Shown here: in pieces, positions 23,779 to 31,078 of the stretch
Layout of the letters: the number at the start of each line of letters is the position of its first letter
How positions within the stretch are numbered: position 1 is the first letter of the stretch
NCBI GenBank assembly: GCA_964551175.1
Contig: CAZKBZ010000014.1
Location: 1-41,411, forward strand
Source: Desulfobulbus_C sp964551175
GTDB taxonomy: Bacteria > Desulfobacterota > Desulfobulbia > Desulfobulbales > Desulfobulbaceae
Direction: 5' to 3'
DNA length: 41,411 bases
Notes under the pieces: model-generated
The model's input: only the letters and a program-made list of their open reading frames with translations
Database searches by the model: none
What the model was told of the DNA's origin: nothing
Made by a program: the position numbers and the translations under genes

Positions 23779-25752
23779 TTAATTAATACCGTGTTCTTTG
23801 AGCTTTCTCCACAGGGTTGTACGGCCAATTTTAAGTTGATTTGACATACATTTTATTGACCCCCCACATTTTTTTTTCGACATGATTAATATCGTTTTTT
23901 CCGCAGTTTTCATAGATGCAGAGAAAGTGGCGTTACAATCAAAAAGAGACGTATCGCTGTATTGAGAATTTTCAGTCTGGTCTGGGTTGAGAGAGCAGCA
24001 TGATTGAAGGAGGGTTTCCAAATATTCTTTGTTGGAAGTCTTCTTTTTGTTGCAAAGACAAGAAAAACGTACAGCTATCGACTGAAGTTCCCTTAAGTTT
24101 CCTTCAAAAGGCAAGAAGGTTAATGAATCAATTGCTTTCAAGGACAGAGGAAAAACCATTTCTGCAAGATCCGAATCATATTCATTAAGAAAATGTTTAA
24201 ATAACAGCGGAATGTCTGTTTTTCTTTCGCGCAAAGCAGGAAGCTGCAGATAAAGGATGCTCAGCCTGTAGAAAAGATCCTGCCGCAATAAATTGTCATC
24301 AGAATTCTCGTTGTGTCTCCTGTTACAGGCAGCAATTATTCGTATGTCTACAGGGATTACTTCATCACCGCCGACCCTGATAAACTCTTTTTCCTGAAGT
24401 AACCTTAAAAGTTTTGCCTGGAGAGAGGTCGAAAGAGAATCCACTTCATCCAGAAACAGAGTCCCCAAGTGGGCCTGGTCGAGAAGCCCTTGTTTTCCCT
24501 GTGAACTGGCACCTGTAAAAGCTCCTTTTACATAGCCAAACAATTCACTTTCCATAAGTTCAGAGGGCAAAGTTGCACAGTTTATTGCCACAAAGGGGAA
24601 AAGTTTTCTTGTACTGTTATTGTGCATCGCTTGTGCGAAAAGTTCTTTGCCGGTTCCCGTAGCCCCGTAGATAAGCACGGGTGCCTCAGAATGTGCATAT
24701 AACCTGGCATGCTTTTTACATTGTTTAATTATTGGAGATTTTCCGAGAATATCAGAAAATGTATACTTTGCCCTGAATCCCTTATGGCGCATTTTTTGAC
24801 GTATACGGGTGTCCATGGCGTTAATTTCTTTGATTTTTTTTGCCATGAGCACTGTCCCAACAGTTTCCACTCCGACAAAAACGGGATGGATTGCAACAAG
24901 TATCTGTTCTTTATTGAATGGGCCAATTATTTCAATGTTCTTCTTTTGCTTGAGGGTAATTGGTTTTATAAAACCAAACAATTCTGATACATGTCGTCCG
25001 GTAATATCCTCTGCATTGAAATGAAGTTTCTCCTCTGCAACTTTATTGGTGAAGGTAATATGGTTGGCCTTATCAAGAAAAATTAAACTGTCCAGACTTT
25101 CTTGTGAAATAATCTCTAATTGAGATACCTTTTCCTCTAGAGATTGATTGTAACGATGTGTTTCTAAAGCACGGGTATAGGCGTCATGAAAAATATCCTG
25201 ATCTGAAAAAAGAAATACTGGCTTCATCCCATATTCTTTTGCAATCTGAAAAGTATAACTTCCTCCGACAACGACAGAGTGTCCATCTTGTTTGGCTTTT
25301 AAGCAAAATAATCTGTAATCATCAAGATTATTACTATAGTATATATCAATTTTTATATTGACTAATTTCTCATAGAATGAAATATCATGCTTTTCTTCAA
25401 TGAAGCAAATATAAGCAACTCGGTCTGTTATTTTTTTTGCTTTTAGAAATGCCTTTATAAGAGCTTTATGTCCAGCACGGAAGGGTATGGTCTTATTTTT
25501 GTCAATCCCCGCCATCTCCTTTGCCGTAACAACACCAACAATAATTATATCATGGTTAACTTTCTTAAACGATTTATCCCTATTTTTTAGAGGATGGTTC
25601 GGGCTGGAAGATATGTATTTTACACCTCGAACCTCCGGCATATACTGATAATAGAGGAAATTAGCGTTGCTAAAATATTCTTCTGCAACTTCCTGGCATG
25701 AAGACAAAATTTTTGGATATCCGATTACGGTGATATTCGCTTTTTTATTCAT
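23779..25752 (-). CDS. Sigma-54-dependent activator with PrpR-like N-terminal sensor
   Basis: 657 residues from ATG 25752, preceded by AAAGGAA. Residues 1-185 resemble the PrpR N-terminal ligand-sensing domain (GHSVVVGGSYTFQIAKEYG near 155-173). A PAS-like segment follows (about 200-300). The AAA+ core has Walker A GATGTGKE (about 360), the sigma-54 contact loop GAFTGA (about 410) and LFLDEVDSLS. A Fis-type HTH ends the protein (IGRTTLWRKLKEHGIN). It should sense the substrate or a catabolic intermediate and activate the -24/-12 promoter downstream. All core motifs are intact. It lies upstream of, and in line with, the operon it probably controls. Confidence 0.92.
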   Translation of the reverse strand: MNKKANITVIGYPKILSSCQEVAEEYFSNANFLYYQYMPEVRGVKYISSSPNHPLKNRDKSFKKVNHDIIIVGVVTAKEMAGIDKNKTIPFRAGHKALIKAFLKAKKITDRVAYICFIEEKHDISFYEKLVNIKIDIYYSNNLDDYRLFCLKAKQDGHSVVVGGSYTFQIAKEYGMKPVFLFSDQDIFHDAYTRALETHRYNQSLEEKVSQLEIISQESLDSLIFLDKANHITFTNKVAEEKLHFNAEDITGRHVSELFGFIKPITLKQKKNIEIIGPFNKEQILVAIHPVFVGVETVGTVLMAKKIKEINAMDTRIRQKMRHKGFRAKYTFSDILGKSPIIKQCKKHARLYAHSEAPVLIYGATGTGKELFAQAMHNNSTRKLFPFVAINCATLPSELMESELFGYVKGAFTGASSQGKQGLLDQAHLGTLFLDEVDSLSTSLQAKLLRLLQEKEFIRVGGDEVIPVDIRIIAACNRRHNENSDDNLLRQDLFYRLSILYLQLPALRERKTDIPLLFKHFLNEYDSDLAEMVFPLSLKAIDSLTFLPFEGNLRELQSIAVRFSCLCNKKKTSNKEYLETLLQSCCSLNPDQTENSQYSDTSLFDCNATFSASMKTAEKTILIMSKKKCGGSIKCMSNQLKIGRTTLWRKLKEHGIN

Positions 25753-25780
25753 TGGAAATTCCTTTAACAGTGTTAACAAA

Positions 25781-25798
25781 TGTTTCATACATAAAACA
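25781..25798. promoter_or_regulatory. TGTTTC-N6-AAAACA site upstream of the sigma-54 activator gene
   Basis: This differs by one base from the perfect dyad at 23578-23595. A further TGTTTCAAA half-site follows at 25801-25809. The group ends 29 bp before the regulator start codon, fitting autoregulation. The stretch 25810-26035 shows nothing else I can support. Confidence 0.5.
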
Positions 25799-26035
25799 TT
25801 TGTTTCAAATTCACAATATCGCTCCGTGGATCCTCATATATATTTCTCCTTGAGTTTTAATAAAAACTATCGATGAAAACATGTCTTCGGGGCAAGGTTG
25901 GTTTGTTTATACAGACAGGTTGAATATTCTCTTACAGTTCCAGTGTTATGTATGCGTCTCGGATTTCATTGGGTCGGTTGCAGAGCTAATCGAGTCTCTG
26001 TTTTTGGCTTGCGTGTTTGAACATAACCATCAATT

Positions 26036-26081
26036 CCGGGGGCAGGGCAGGGCGACTTGCTGAAGATGCATAAATCCTGTC
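26036..26081 (+). repeat. Right copy of the 46-bp direct repeat
   Basis: Matches 14969-15014 in the SRAP gene, same orientation, 5 differences by eye. Together the copies bracket about 11 kb of cargo. Confidence 0.8.
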
Positions 26082-26284
26082 TGTTAGATGATGCACGGAA
26101 CACACCCCTGATGGAGGCCCTGGACCGGATCAACGACCGGTGGGGCAGGGACATGCTGCGCTATGGCTCCTCCGGCCTGACTCGGGAATGGAGCATGAAG
26201 CAGACCCGGAAGTCGCCTGCCTATACAACCAGCTGGGTGGAGTTGCCGGTGGTGGGTACGATCTGGAAAGGAGAGAGTGGTTAG
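26036..26284 (+). pseudogene. Chimeric remnant: SRAP fragment joined in frame to the UmuC C-terminus
   Basis: Reading from 26036, PGAGQGDLLKMHKSC matches the end region of the SRAP protein. The same frame then runs into LMEALDRINDRWGRDMLRYG and REWSMKQTRKSPAYTTSW, the C-terminal tail of the Y-family polymerase UmuC (DNA polymerase V). The catalytic part of UmuC and the bulk of SRAP are absent, so it is a recombination scar and not a working gene. It indicates that an SRAP-umuC region once existed here or on the donor. Stop at 26282-26284. Confidence 0.85.
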
Positions 26285-26361
26285 AACAGCATCCTACCAT
26301 AAGCAGGACATAATAAGCAAAAGCGTGACACTAAATATATTATAATAGTATTTAACAGTTA

Positions 26362-26940
26362 TCACTGGAGTTCTCTCTTGAATGCTTCTGCAATCTTATT
26401 GTTAAAATCCATGATAATGACCCTTTTCTTGTCGGTGGAGATTTTAAGATCTGCTTGAACGTAACCGTGTCGCTTCCCTACCTTCAAAGCTTCTATCAGC
26501 CAATGCCGATAGAGCATTGCAGAGTCTACTGCATAGGTGAGTTTTGGGTAATTTACCATTTCATGATTCATATTGAGATGGCTTAATCTGGTGTTTCTGA
26601 AATCAAGCATCTGTCGATGGTATTGACACCATTCGGCATTAGAAATTTTGAGATTCACCAGAATAAGATCTTTGTTGAACGGCATTAATGGCTCACCTGT
26701 AGGTATTGAAACTCTGGAAACAAATTTTTTCCAATGTGTTTCCTCATTATTTGTACCAAAAAGTTGCGTCCAGGAAATGACCGCATCTAAATAACAGCTA
26801 TCCCGAAGACCCCACCAAGCACTGTCTTTTTGGGGCTTCTGCTCAGAAATATAATTCCCATACACACTTGCTCTAACGCAATCGAAAATTAAGCCGAATT
26901 GGATTTCCCATTCATCAATCATGCTGTCATCGTGGCACAT
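26362..26940 (-). CDS. HEPN-like protein of unknown function
   Basis: 192 residues, no family recognised. It is helical and carries DFRNTRLSHLN at about 113-123: R115 and H121 make an R-x5-H motif with N after R, as in HEPN ribonucleases. Upstream helices contain WWGLRDSCYLDAVISWTQLFG. It starts at ATG 26940, overlapping the preceding frame by 14 bp, and is low in GC compared with the resolvase next to it. It may be a toxin or abortive-infection RNase, but no partner nucleotidyltransferase is adjacent. The HEPN call rests on a short motif. Confidence 0.65.
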   Translation of the reverse strand: MCHDDSMIDEWEIQFGLIFDCVRASVYGNYISEQKPQKDSAWWGLRDSCYLDAVISWTQLFGTNNEETHWKKFVSRVSIPTGEPLMPFNKDLILVNLKISNAEWCQYHRQMLDFRNTRLSHLNMNHEMVNYPKLTYAVDSAMLYRHWLIEALKVGKRHGYVQADLKISTDKKRVIIMDFNNKIAEAFKRELQ

Positions 26941-27250
26941 GAGCCAGAGCGTAGAGCGGGTTTTCGCCGGGACTGCTGATCACCCAGAAATCCTTGCCAA
27001 AGTCACCATAGTCTTCCCAGTTGGCAGTGTCGGCCAGTTCTTCAGCGGGCGCGAAATCCCCGAGCACAACGCTGTCTTTTGCTGCCACTGCAAAGGTAAG
27101 CGCTTCCTCTGGTACGGCCTTGCTTCTGATTTCTGCAGCGGTCATTTCCTGGTCTCCGGGTTCAAGCGTTGGGTTGGATGTAGAGATAATAGAGTGTCTG
27201 TTTCCGGCTTGAGAAAAGGGCAAAATGAGCTCAAGGTCAGCCCCCTGCAT
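26927..27250 (-). CDS. Hypothetical protein between resolvase and HEPN-like gene
   Basis: 107 residues, not recognised. It overlaps the resolvase end by 14 bp and the HEPN-like start by 14 bp on the same strand, which favours a real, coupled gene. Composition is ordinary and acidic, with a Trp/Phe-rich C-terminus (NWEDYGDFGKDFWVISSPG). An internal ATG at residue 36 (MTAAEIRSKAV) could be the true start. It may be the surviving tail of a longer gene displaced by arrival of the resolvase. I assign no function. Confidence 0.5.
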   Translation of the reverse strand: MQGADLELILPFSQAGNRHSIISTSNPTLEPGDQEMTAAEIRSKAVPEEALTFAVAAKDSVVLGDFAPAEELADTANWEDYGDFGKDFWVISSPGENPLYALAHVPR

Positions 27251-27791
27251 TCAGGTACCGGTAAAAGGTGGGCTTGCTGATGGAGAGCAGTCGGCATATT
27301 TCCTCCACACTGTGCTGCCTGGATGCATGCATCTTTTTCAGGGTCGCCACCTGGTCGCCACTGAGTTTGTTTTTCCTGCCGCCCTTGCGACCCCTGGCCC
27401 GGGCAGCCTCAAGCCCTGCCATGGTCCGTTCCCGGATCAGGTTTCGTTCAAACTCGGCCAATGCGCCGAAAATATGGAAGATCAGTTTACCGCCGGAAGT
27501 TGTGGTGTCCAGTCCTTCCTGCAGGGAGGCCAGGCCGATTTCTTTTGATTCCAGGTCTTCGGCTACCTGGATCAGGTGCTTGAGGCTCCTGCCCAGCCTG
27601 TCCAGCCGCCAGACCACAAGGCAATCACCTTTGCGCAGATAGTCAAGTGCCTCCTGCAGGCCGGGCCGTTCTGCCTTGGCTCCGGATACCTTGTCGGAAA
27701 AAATCTTTTCGCAGCCGGCACCGCTGAGTGCGTCAAGTTGCAGCTCGGGATTTTGATCCAGGGTGGAGACACGGGCGTATCCAATCTTCAT
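27237..27791 (-). CDS. Serine recombinase (resolvase/invertase family)
   Basis: 184 residues from ATG 27791 (MKIGYARVSTLDQN), chosen because the family begins exactly there; a longer frame to 27860 is unlikely. The catalytic serine lies in YARVST (residue 9). Conserved arginines occur in WRLDRLGRSLKHL and ERNLIRERTMAGLEAARARG, and the protein ends in an HTH (SVEEICRLLSISKPTFYRYL). Length and motifs match plasmid/Tn3-type resolvases and invertases. It may resolve plasmid multimers or belong to a lost transposon; no transposase is visible nearby. Dyads in 27850-27930 are candidate recombination subsites. Confidence 0.93.
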   Translation of the reverse strand: MKIGYARVSTLDQNPELQLDALSGAGCEKIFSDKVSGAKAERPGLQEALDYLRKGDCLVVWRLDRLGRSLKHLIQVAEDLESKEIGLASLQEGLDTTTSGGKLIFHIFGALAEFERNLIRERTMAGLEAARARGRKGGRKNKLSGDQVATLKKMHASRQHSVEEICRLLSISKPTFYRYLNAGG

Positions 27792-27900
27792 AAGATTACC
27801 TTGTAACAAGTAGGTTTTACAGCGGCCGGGACAGCACAAGTCTGCCGTAACGAAACTCATTAAAAATGAACTAAAGTTTACTTTGTTTTATTATACGGGT

Positions 27901-27940
27901 TTTTTAACTCTTTTACCCGTAAAAAAGGCCGTTTATTCAA
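27901..27940. promoter_or_regulatory. Dyad region upstream of the resolvase gene
   Basis: ACGGGT and ACCCGT form an inverted repeat around a T-rich spacer (roughly 27895-27927), followed by a run of A. A smaller AT-rich dyad (ACTAAAGTTTACTTTGT, about 27870-27887) lies between it and the gene. The spot suits either a resolvase res/operator site or a terminator; sequence alone does not decide. Confidence 0.35.
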
Positions 27941-27965
27941 TCGGTCCCGGTGAGTAAAGAAAACG

Positions 27966-28247
27966 GTGGTTTGGTTAACCTGCTGGAAGGAGGCTTCTGG
28001 AATCCACTTGGAGACCATACCGCGAACGGCTGAGCAGTACACCAGGGCGGGGCTCCCCTGGTTCGATTATTACGCGCCGGACGCAGAAGCTGTGGGCGGC
28101 AGCCTCAAGCTCAAGGGCATGAAGAGTGTCGCCGGTATGAGCGCAGAAAAAGGAGCAAAGGTCCTGCCGGAAAATAATACCATTACGGTACCTGCTTCCC
28201 AGCGTGTTAAGCTTGGCAACCCTGATCAGGTACGAGAGGGCTGGTAG
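27966..28247 (+). pseudogene. Remnant of an unidentified protein
   Basis: A 93-codon frame whose middle reads AGLPWFDYYAPDAEAVGGSL and whose end reads KVLPENNTITVPASQRVKLG. This looks like real protein sequence (balanced codons, Trp/Tyr motif), but the first 20 residues do not and no ribosome-binding site precedes GTG 27966. It is most likely the C-terminal part of a longer gene cut at its 5' side next to the resolvase region. Family not recognised. Confidence 0.45.
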
Positions 28248-28285
28248 CCGATGCTGCCAGCGGCTCCCGCTTGTCTGATGTACCT

Positions 28286-28618
28286 TCAGGCCAGATCTTC
28301 GACCACTGCCCCTGGGCCGTTCTTTTTCACAGACTCAATACCTTTTTCCATTGCAGATCCTGACTTGTACATCTGGCTCTGTCCGATGACCTGGTTGTTT
28401 TTAGCCTTCAGGACAAAATAATGTTTTTCGCTTGTGCTGGTTTTCCGTTCGTACCGATCATCAGCTGCTGCATTCTTCTGTACCGAGGCAATCCCGTTTT
28501 TGACCCCACTTTTTGCCTTGTACATCTCGCTGGACAGAATGACCTGGCCGTTGGATGCCTTCAGGTTAAAAAAGAATTGCCCGTCCTTGGCCTTCTTGAT
28601 TTCATACTTTGCTGCCAT
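28286..28618 (-). CDS. YegP-like protein with two DUF1508 repeats
   Basis: 110 residues from ATG 28618, which has GGAGGG upstream (a longer frame to 28672 lacks one). It has two copies of the same roughly 50-residue unit: YEIKKAKDGQFFFNLKASNG...SEMYKAKSGVKNGIASVQKN and HYFVLKAKNNQVIGQSQMYKSGSAMEKGIESVKKN. This is the DUF1508/YegP fold, small beta-alpha proteins of unknown function common in bacteria. Nothing unusual in sequence. It stands alone, minus strand, beside the resolvase region. Confidence 0.93.
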   Translation of the reverse strand: MAAKYEIKKAKDGQFFFNLKASNGQVILSSEMYKAKSGVKNGIASVQKNAAADDRYERKTSTSEKHYFVLKAKNNQVIGQSQMYKSGSAMEKGIESVKKNGPGAVVEDLA

Positions 28619-28833
28619 TTGTTTCCCTCCGGTTATTGAGAACATCACAAATAAAATCAACCAATATTGCACCGTTCACTCCAGCACGATGCCAACGAAA
28701 ATTCAGCATACTCACTAAGATGATAAAGGGAAAACAAGGGAATGGCAAATTGTTACAATCTACAGCAGGAAAGCCCGCCGTTCGGTGCTCAGAACCTCTT
28801 TAAGAGACTGCAGGGGCAATCTCATTGCTCCCT

Positions 28834-28872
28834 GCCCGGCAGCACTGTTACCCTGTAACAAGGCTGCCGGGC
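28834..28872. terminator. Very stable GC-rich hairpin downstream of the Sak4-like gene
   Basis: GCCCGGCAGC (28834-28843) pairs perfectly with GCTGCCGGGC (28863-28872). Inside, TGTTAC and GTAACA form a second stem. It lies 16 bp past the stop codon at 28888 (minus strand). No T-run follows, so it may be a pause/processing structure or recombination site as well as a terminator. Confidence 0.6.
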
Positions 28873-28887
28873 TAATGGTTCCTGCAA

Positions 28888-29781
28888 TCACGCCGCTCTC
28901 AGCAGCTCCTGTCTCCGGCCGGCACAGAAATTGACAAGTTCCTGCCGGTGTTCAAAGAGCAGCCGGTCAAATTCTGCCCTGTGTTTCCGGCCCCAGTTGT
29001 CCAGGTGGGGTACGGACTCGATCTGTTCCGCCTCGACAAGCAGCTCGGTCAGCAGTTCGCCGCTGATATCCTCCGGATCCCGGCCGGTTTCCAGCCAGTC
29101 CCGCAGTTCTTCCCCGGTATCTTTGCCAGGCACAAAATGGCGACCGTCAAACAGGCTGGTCCGGTCCTTGGATGCGGTGGCAATATGCCCGTCAAGCGAC
29201 AGGTCCAGCACCAGGGTAAACTCATACTCCATGCCTTCCCGCTGTTCCGGTTTCAGGCCGATCTTTTGCGGGGCTTTTTTGCCGTTGCCGGCATCCACCA
29301 CTTCCCAGGCGGTCTTTGTGCGCATGGTGCAGATAATATGGCAGGGTGCCTGCAGAATAGTGTTAACCAGGCTGTTATGCTCCGGAGTCACCTCGCGCCA
29401 GGCAGCCCAGCTGTTTCCGCCCCGCTGCGCCCTGGCTGCATTGTCGTGCATGTCCAGCACACCGCCGGATCCTGACCAGGCGTGGGACAGGGAATCTACA
29501 ATGATCACCTCAGCCCCTTCCTCAACAGCAACCTGAATATATTCACGGTATTTTGCCGGAGTAAAAGGTGGGGCCAGGGGTGCGTGCAAAAATTCAGGGA
29601 TCCCGGGCTTGCCGCTCTCCAGGGTAGCGCTGTCCCGCTCGGTATCGATAAGGAAAATATTCCCATCCGGTGCCAGGCCTGCCGCAATCAGCAATGCACT
29701 GTGGGTCTTGCCTGATCCGCTGGGACCGTCAATGGACAGCCTGAGTTTCGCTCTACTGCGTTCCGCTTTCTGAAACAACAT
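28888..29781 (-). CDS. RecA-fold ATPase of the Sak4 / phage single-strand annealing type
   Basis: 297 residues. The N-terminal RecA-like core has Walker A GPSGSGKT (19-26), followed by SALLIAAGL, a Walker B VIIVDSLSHAW (about 93-103) and a later R/K-rich sensor region (MRTKTAW). A C-terminal helical part (about 230-297) is charged. Such proteins (Sak4-like, AAA_24) promote strand annealing in phages and plasmids. It is paired with a Cas4-like nuclease gene upstream, separated by octamer array E. Role in plasmid recombination or double-strand break repair is inferred. Confidence 0.85.
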   Translation of the reverse strand: MLFQKAERSRAKLRLSIDGPSGSGKTHSALLIAAGLAPDGNIFLIDTERDSATLESGKPGIPEFLHAPLAPPFTPAKYREYIQVAVEEGAEVIIVDSLSHAWSGSGGVLDMHDNAARAQRGGNSWAAWREVTPEHNSLVNTILQAPCHIICTMRTKTAWEVVDAGNGKKAPQKIGLKPEQREGMEYEFTLVLDLSLDGHIATASKDRTSLFDGRHFVPGKDTGEELRDWLETGRDPEDISGELLTELLVEAEQIESVPHLDNWGRKHRAEFDRLLFEHRQELVNFCAGRRQELLRAA

Positions 29782-29825
29782 GATTGATCCTCCTCAGCCC
29801 CGGGGCTGAACACCCCGGGACGATT

Positions 29826-29881
29826 TTATATGTAAAAAAATATAAACGTATAAACATAAAAACGTATAAATGTTTTTATGC
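29826..29881. repeat. Octamer array E between nuclease and Sak4-like genes
   Basis: On the + strand the units read in the complementary form (ATAAACGT, ATAAACAT, AAAAACGT, ATAAATGT) at 29842-29873 in perfect 8-bp register, with weaker units on both sides. The TAA stop of the Cas4-like nuclease (29876-29878, minus strand) lies inside the array, just as the RHH gene stop lies in array B. Confidence 0.82.
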
Positions 29882-30745
29882 GGCCAGCCGCTCTTCCTTT
29901 TTTTCCAGTAGTTCGAAAGCATAGCCCCGCGCTTCCGGACAGACAGAGCGGTACGAACAATAGCCAACCTGCTGCTGCTCTTCTCCCCTGGCAAAATACC
30001 GTTTATCCGGACGGCAACGCCAGCCGCGCGGACCATATTCATACCTGGGCTTTTGCGGCTGATCAGGGCGCAACCCGTGGTGCAGGGAGAGCAGGACCGG
30101 ATCAAACCGCTCGGCAAAAAGGTGGTAAACAGCCTTTTCCGCTGCCTGCATGTCGGTTATGCGATATCCCATGACCGTATAAAACGGGGTGCTTTTTTTG
30201 GCTTCCCGGTTACAATAGATCAGTGCGAAGTAGGGGGCTCGTGCCCTGGATGCGTATGCGAATGCCTGTTCGATGTGCCCCTGGTCGGCTCCCTCTTCCA
30301 CTTTTTTGTTAAACGAATACCCTCCGGTTGCCTTGCACTCGATAATGCAGCCGCCATCATCCATCAGGTTTCCGGCCAGGCCGTCATAATGCCCCTTGAT
30401 AACGCCGCCGGGGGCCAGCAGGTAGGGCCAGGTCAACTCACCCTGCCGGTCGTCCGGACCTATCCGCAGCATATCCAGCACATAGGATTCCAGGATAAGG
30501 CCGGTATCAAAGCCAAACCTGGTTCCGGTGTCATGCTCCTCTTTTGCAACACCTGTCAGCTTGTAATAAAGAGCACAGGGGGGCTGCCCCAGGCTGGAAA
30601 TGCCAAGATACTCCCGGCCAACATCAGGAGCCAAAACAACCGGATGCAGCCGCTGCCCGTAGCGGGTACGGTGAAAGATACCATAGGCAAGGGCCAGGTC
30701 GATCTGCTTGGACAGCATTGCACATTTCTCGATTGGTAATCTCAT
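29876..30745 (-). CDS. PD-(D/E)XK nuclease with Cas4-like iron-sulfur cysteines
   Basis: 289 residues. A RecB-type nuclease core is visible: a Glu in ILESYVLDML, GHYDGLAG, the catalytic pair in IIECKATGG and a following Q (IEQAFAYASRA). One cysteine lies before the core (QPPCALYYKL) and three lie near the end (WRCRPD, GYCSYRSVC), the 1+3 pattern that holds a 4Fe-4S cluster in Cas4 and AddB. It would resect DNA ends to give substrate for the Sak4-like annealing protein encoded just downstream. ATG 30745 has GGGGGAA upstream and starts 3 bp after the preceding stop. Confidence 0.82.
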   Translation of the reverse strand: MRLPIEKCAMLSKQIDLALAYGIFHRTRYGQRLHPVVLAPDVGREYLGISSLGQPPCALYYKLTGVAKEEHDTGTRFGFDTGLILESYVLDMLRIGPDDRQGELTWPYLLAPGGVIKGHYDGLAGNLMDDGGCIIECKATGGYSFNKKVEEGADQGHIEQAFAYASRARAPYFALIYCNREAKKSTPFYTVMGYRITDMQAAEKAVYHLFAERFDPVLLSLHHGLRPDQPQKPRYEYGPRGWRCRPDKRYFARGEEQQQVGYCSYRSVCPEARGYAFELLEKKEERLAA

Positions 30746-30748
30746 GGT

Positions 30749-31021
30749 TCATTCCCCCATTGAAGTGAGTTGCTTTTCAAGTCTTTTGCGCCGGGCATTT
30801 TCTTCTTTCTGCACCATGCGCAACAGTTCCTTCCGGTCGGGCAGGTCCTGCATGTCAACGACATACTTGCCCTGCTGCAGCTCGTAGTCATAGACCCAGA
30901 TAGTCGCCTTTTCCAGGTCCAGCTCAATGTTGACGGCTCGGCGCCCCTGGTCTTTCCAGACCTGCAGCTCATACAGCATTCTCGGGGTTACATCCGCCTT
31001 TTCGTGTTCAAGCAAGTACAT
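30749..31021 (-). CDS. Hypothetical protein of the recombination operon
   Basis: 90 residues, not recognised. A helix (ADVTPRMLYELQVWKDQ) is followed by beta strands (AVNIELDLEKATIWVYDYEL) and a basic C-terminal helix (KELLRMVQKEENARRKRLEK). It lies 3 bp before the Cas4-like nuclease gene and 57 bp after ardC, same strand, so it is probably in one operon with them. It may be an accessory factor for the nuclease; no motif supports a specific role. Confidence 0.7.
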   Translation of the reverse strand: MYLLEHEKADVTPRMLYELQVWKDQGRRAVNIELDLEKATIWVYDYELQQGKYVVDMQDLPDRKELLRMVQKEENARRKRLEKQLTSMGE

Positions 31022-31078
31022 GATTTACCTCCCTGCTCTGTGCGCGCCCTTGCCCGGGCACGCCTTAACGTTACCGCC

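Noticed and set aside
27237..28247. A complete transposon around the resolvase
   Set aside because: I found no transposase, no terminal inverted repeats and no target-site duplication, so only the resolvase gene and nearby gene remnants are reported.
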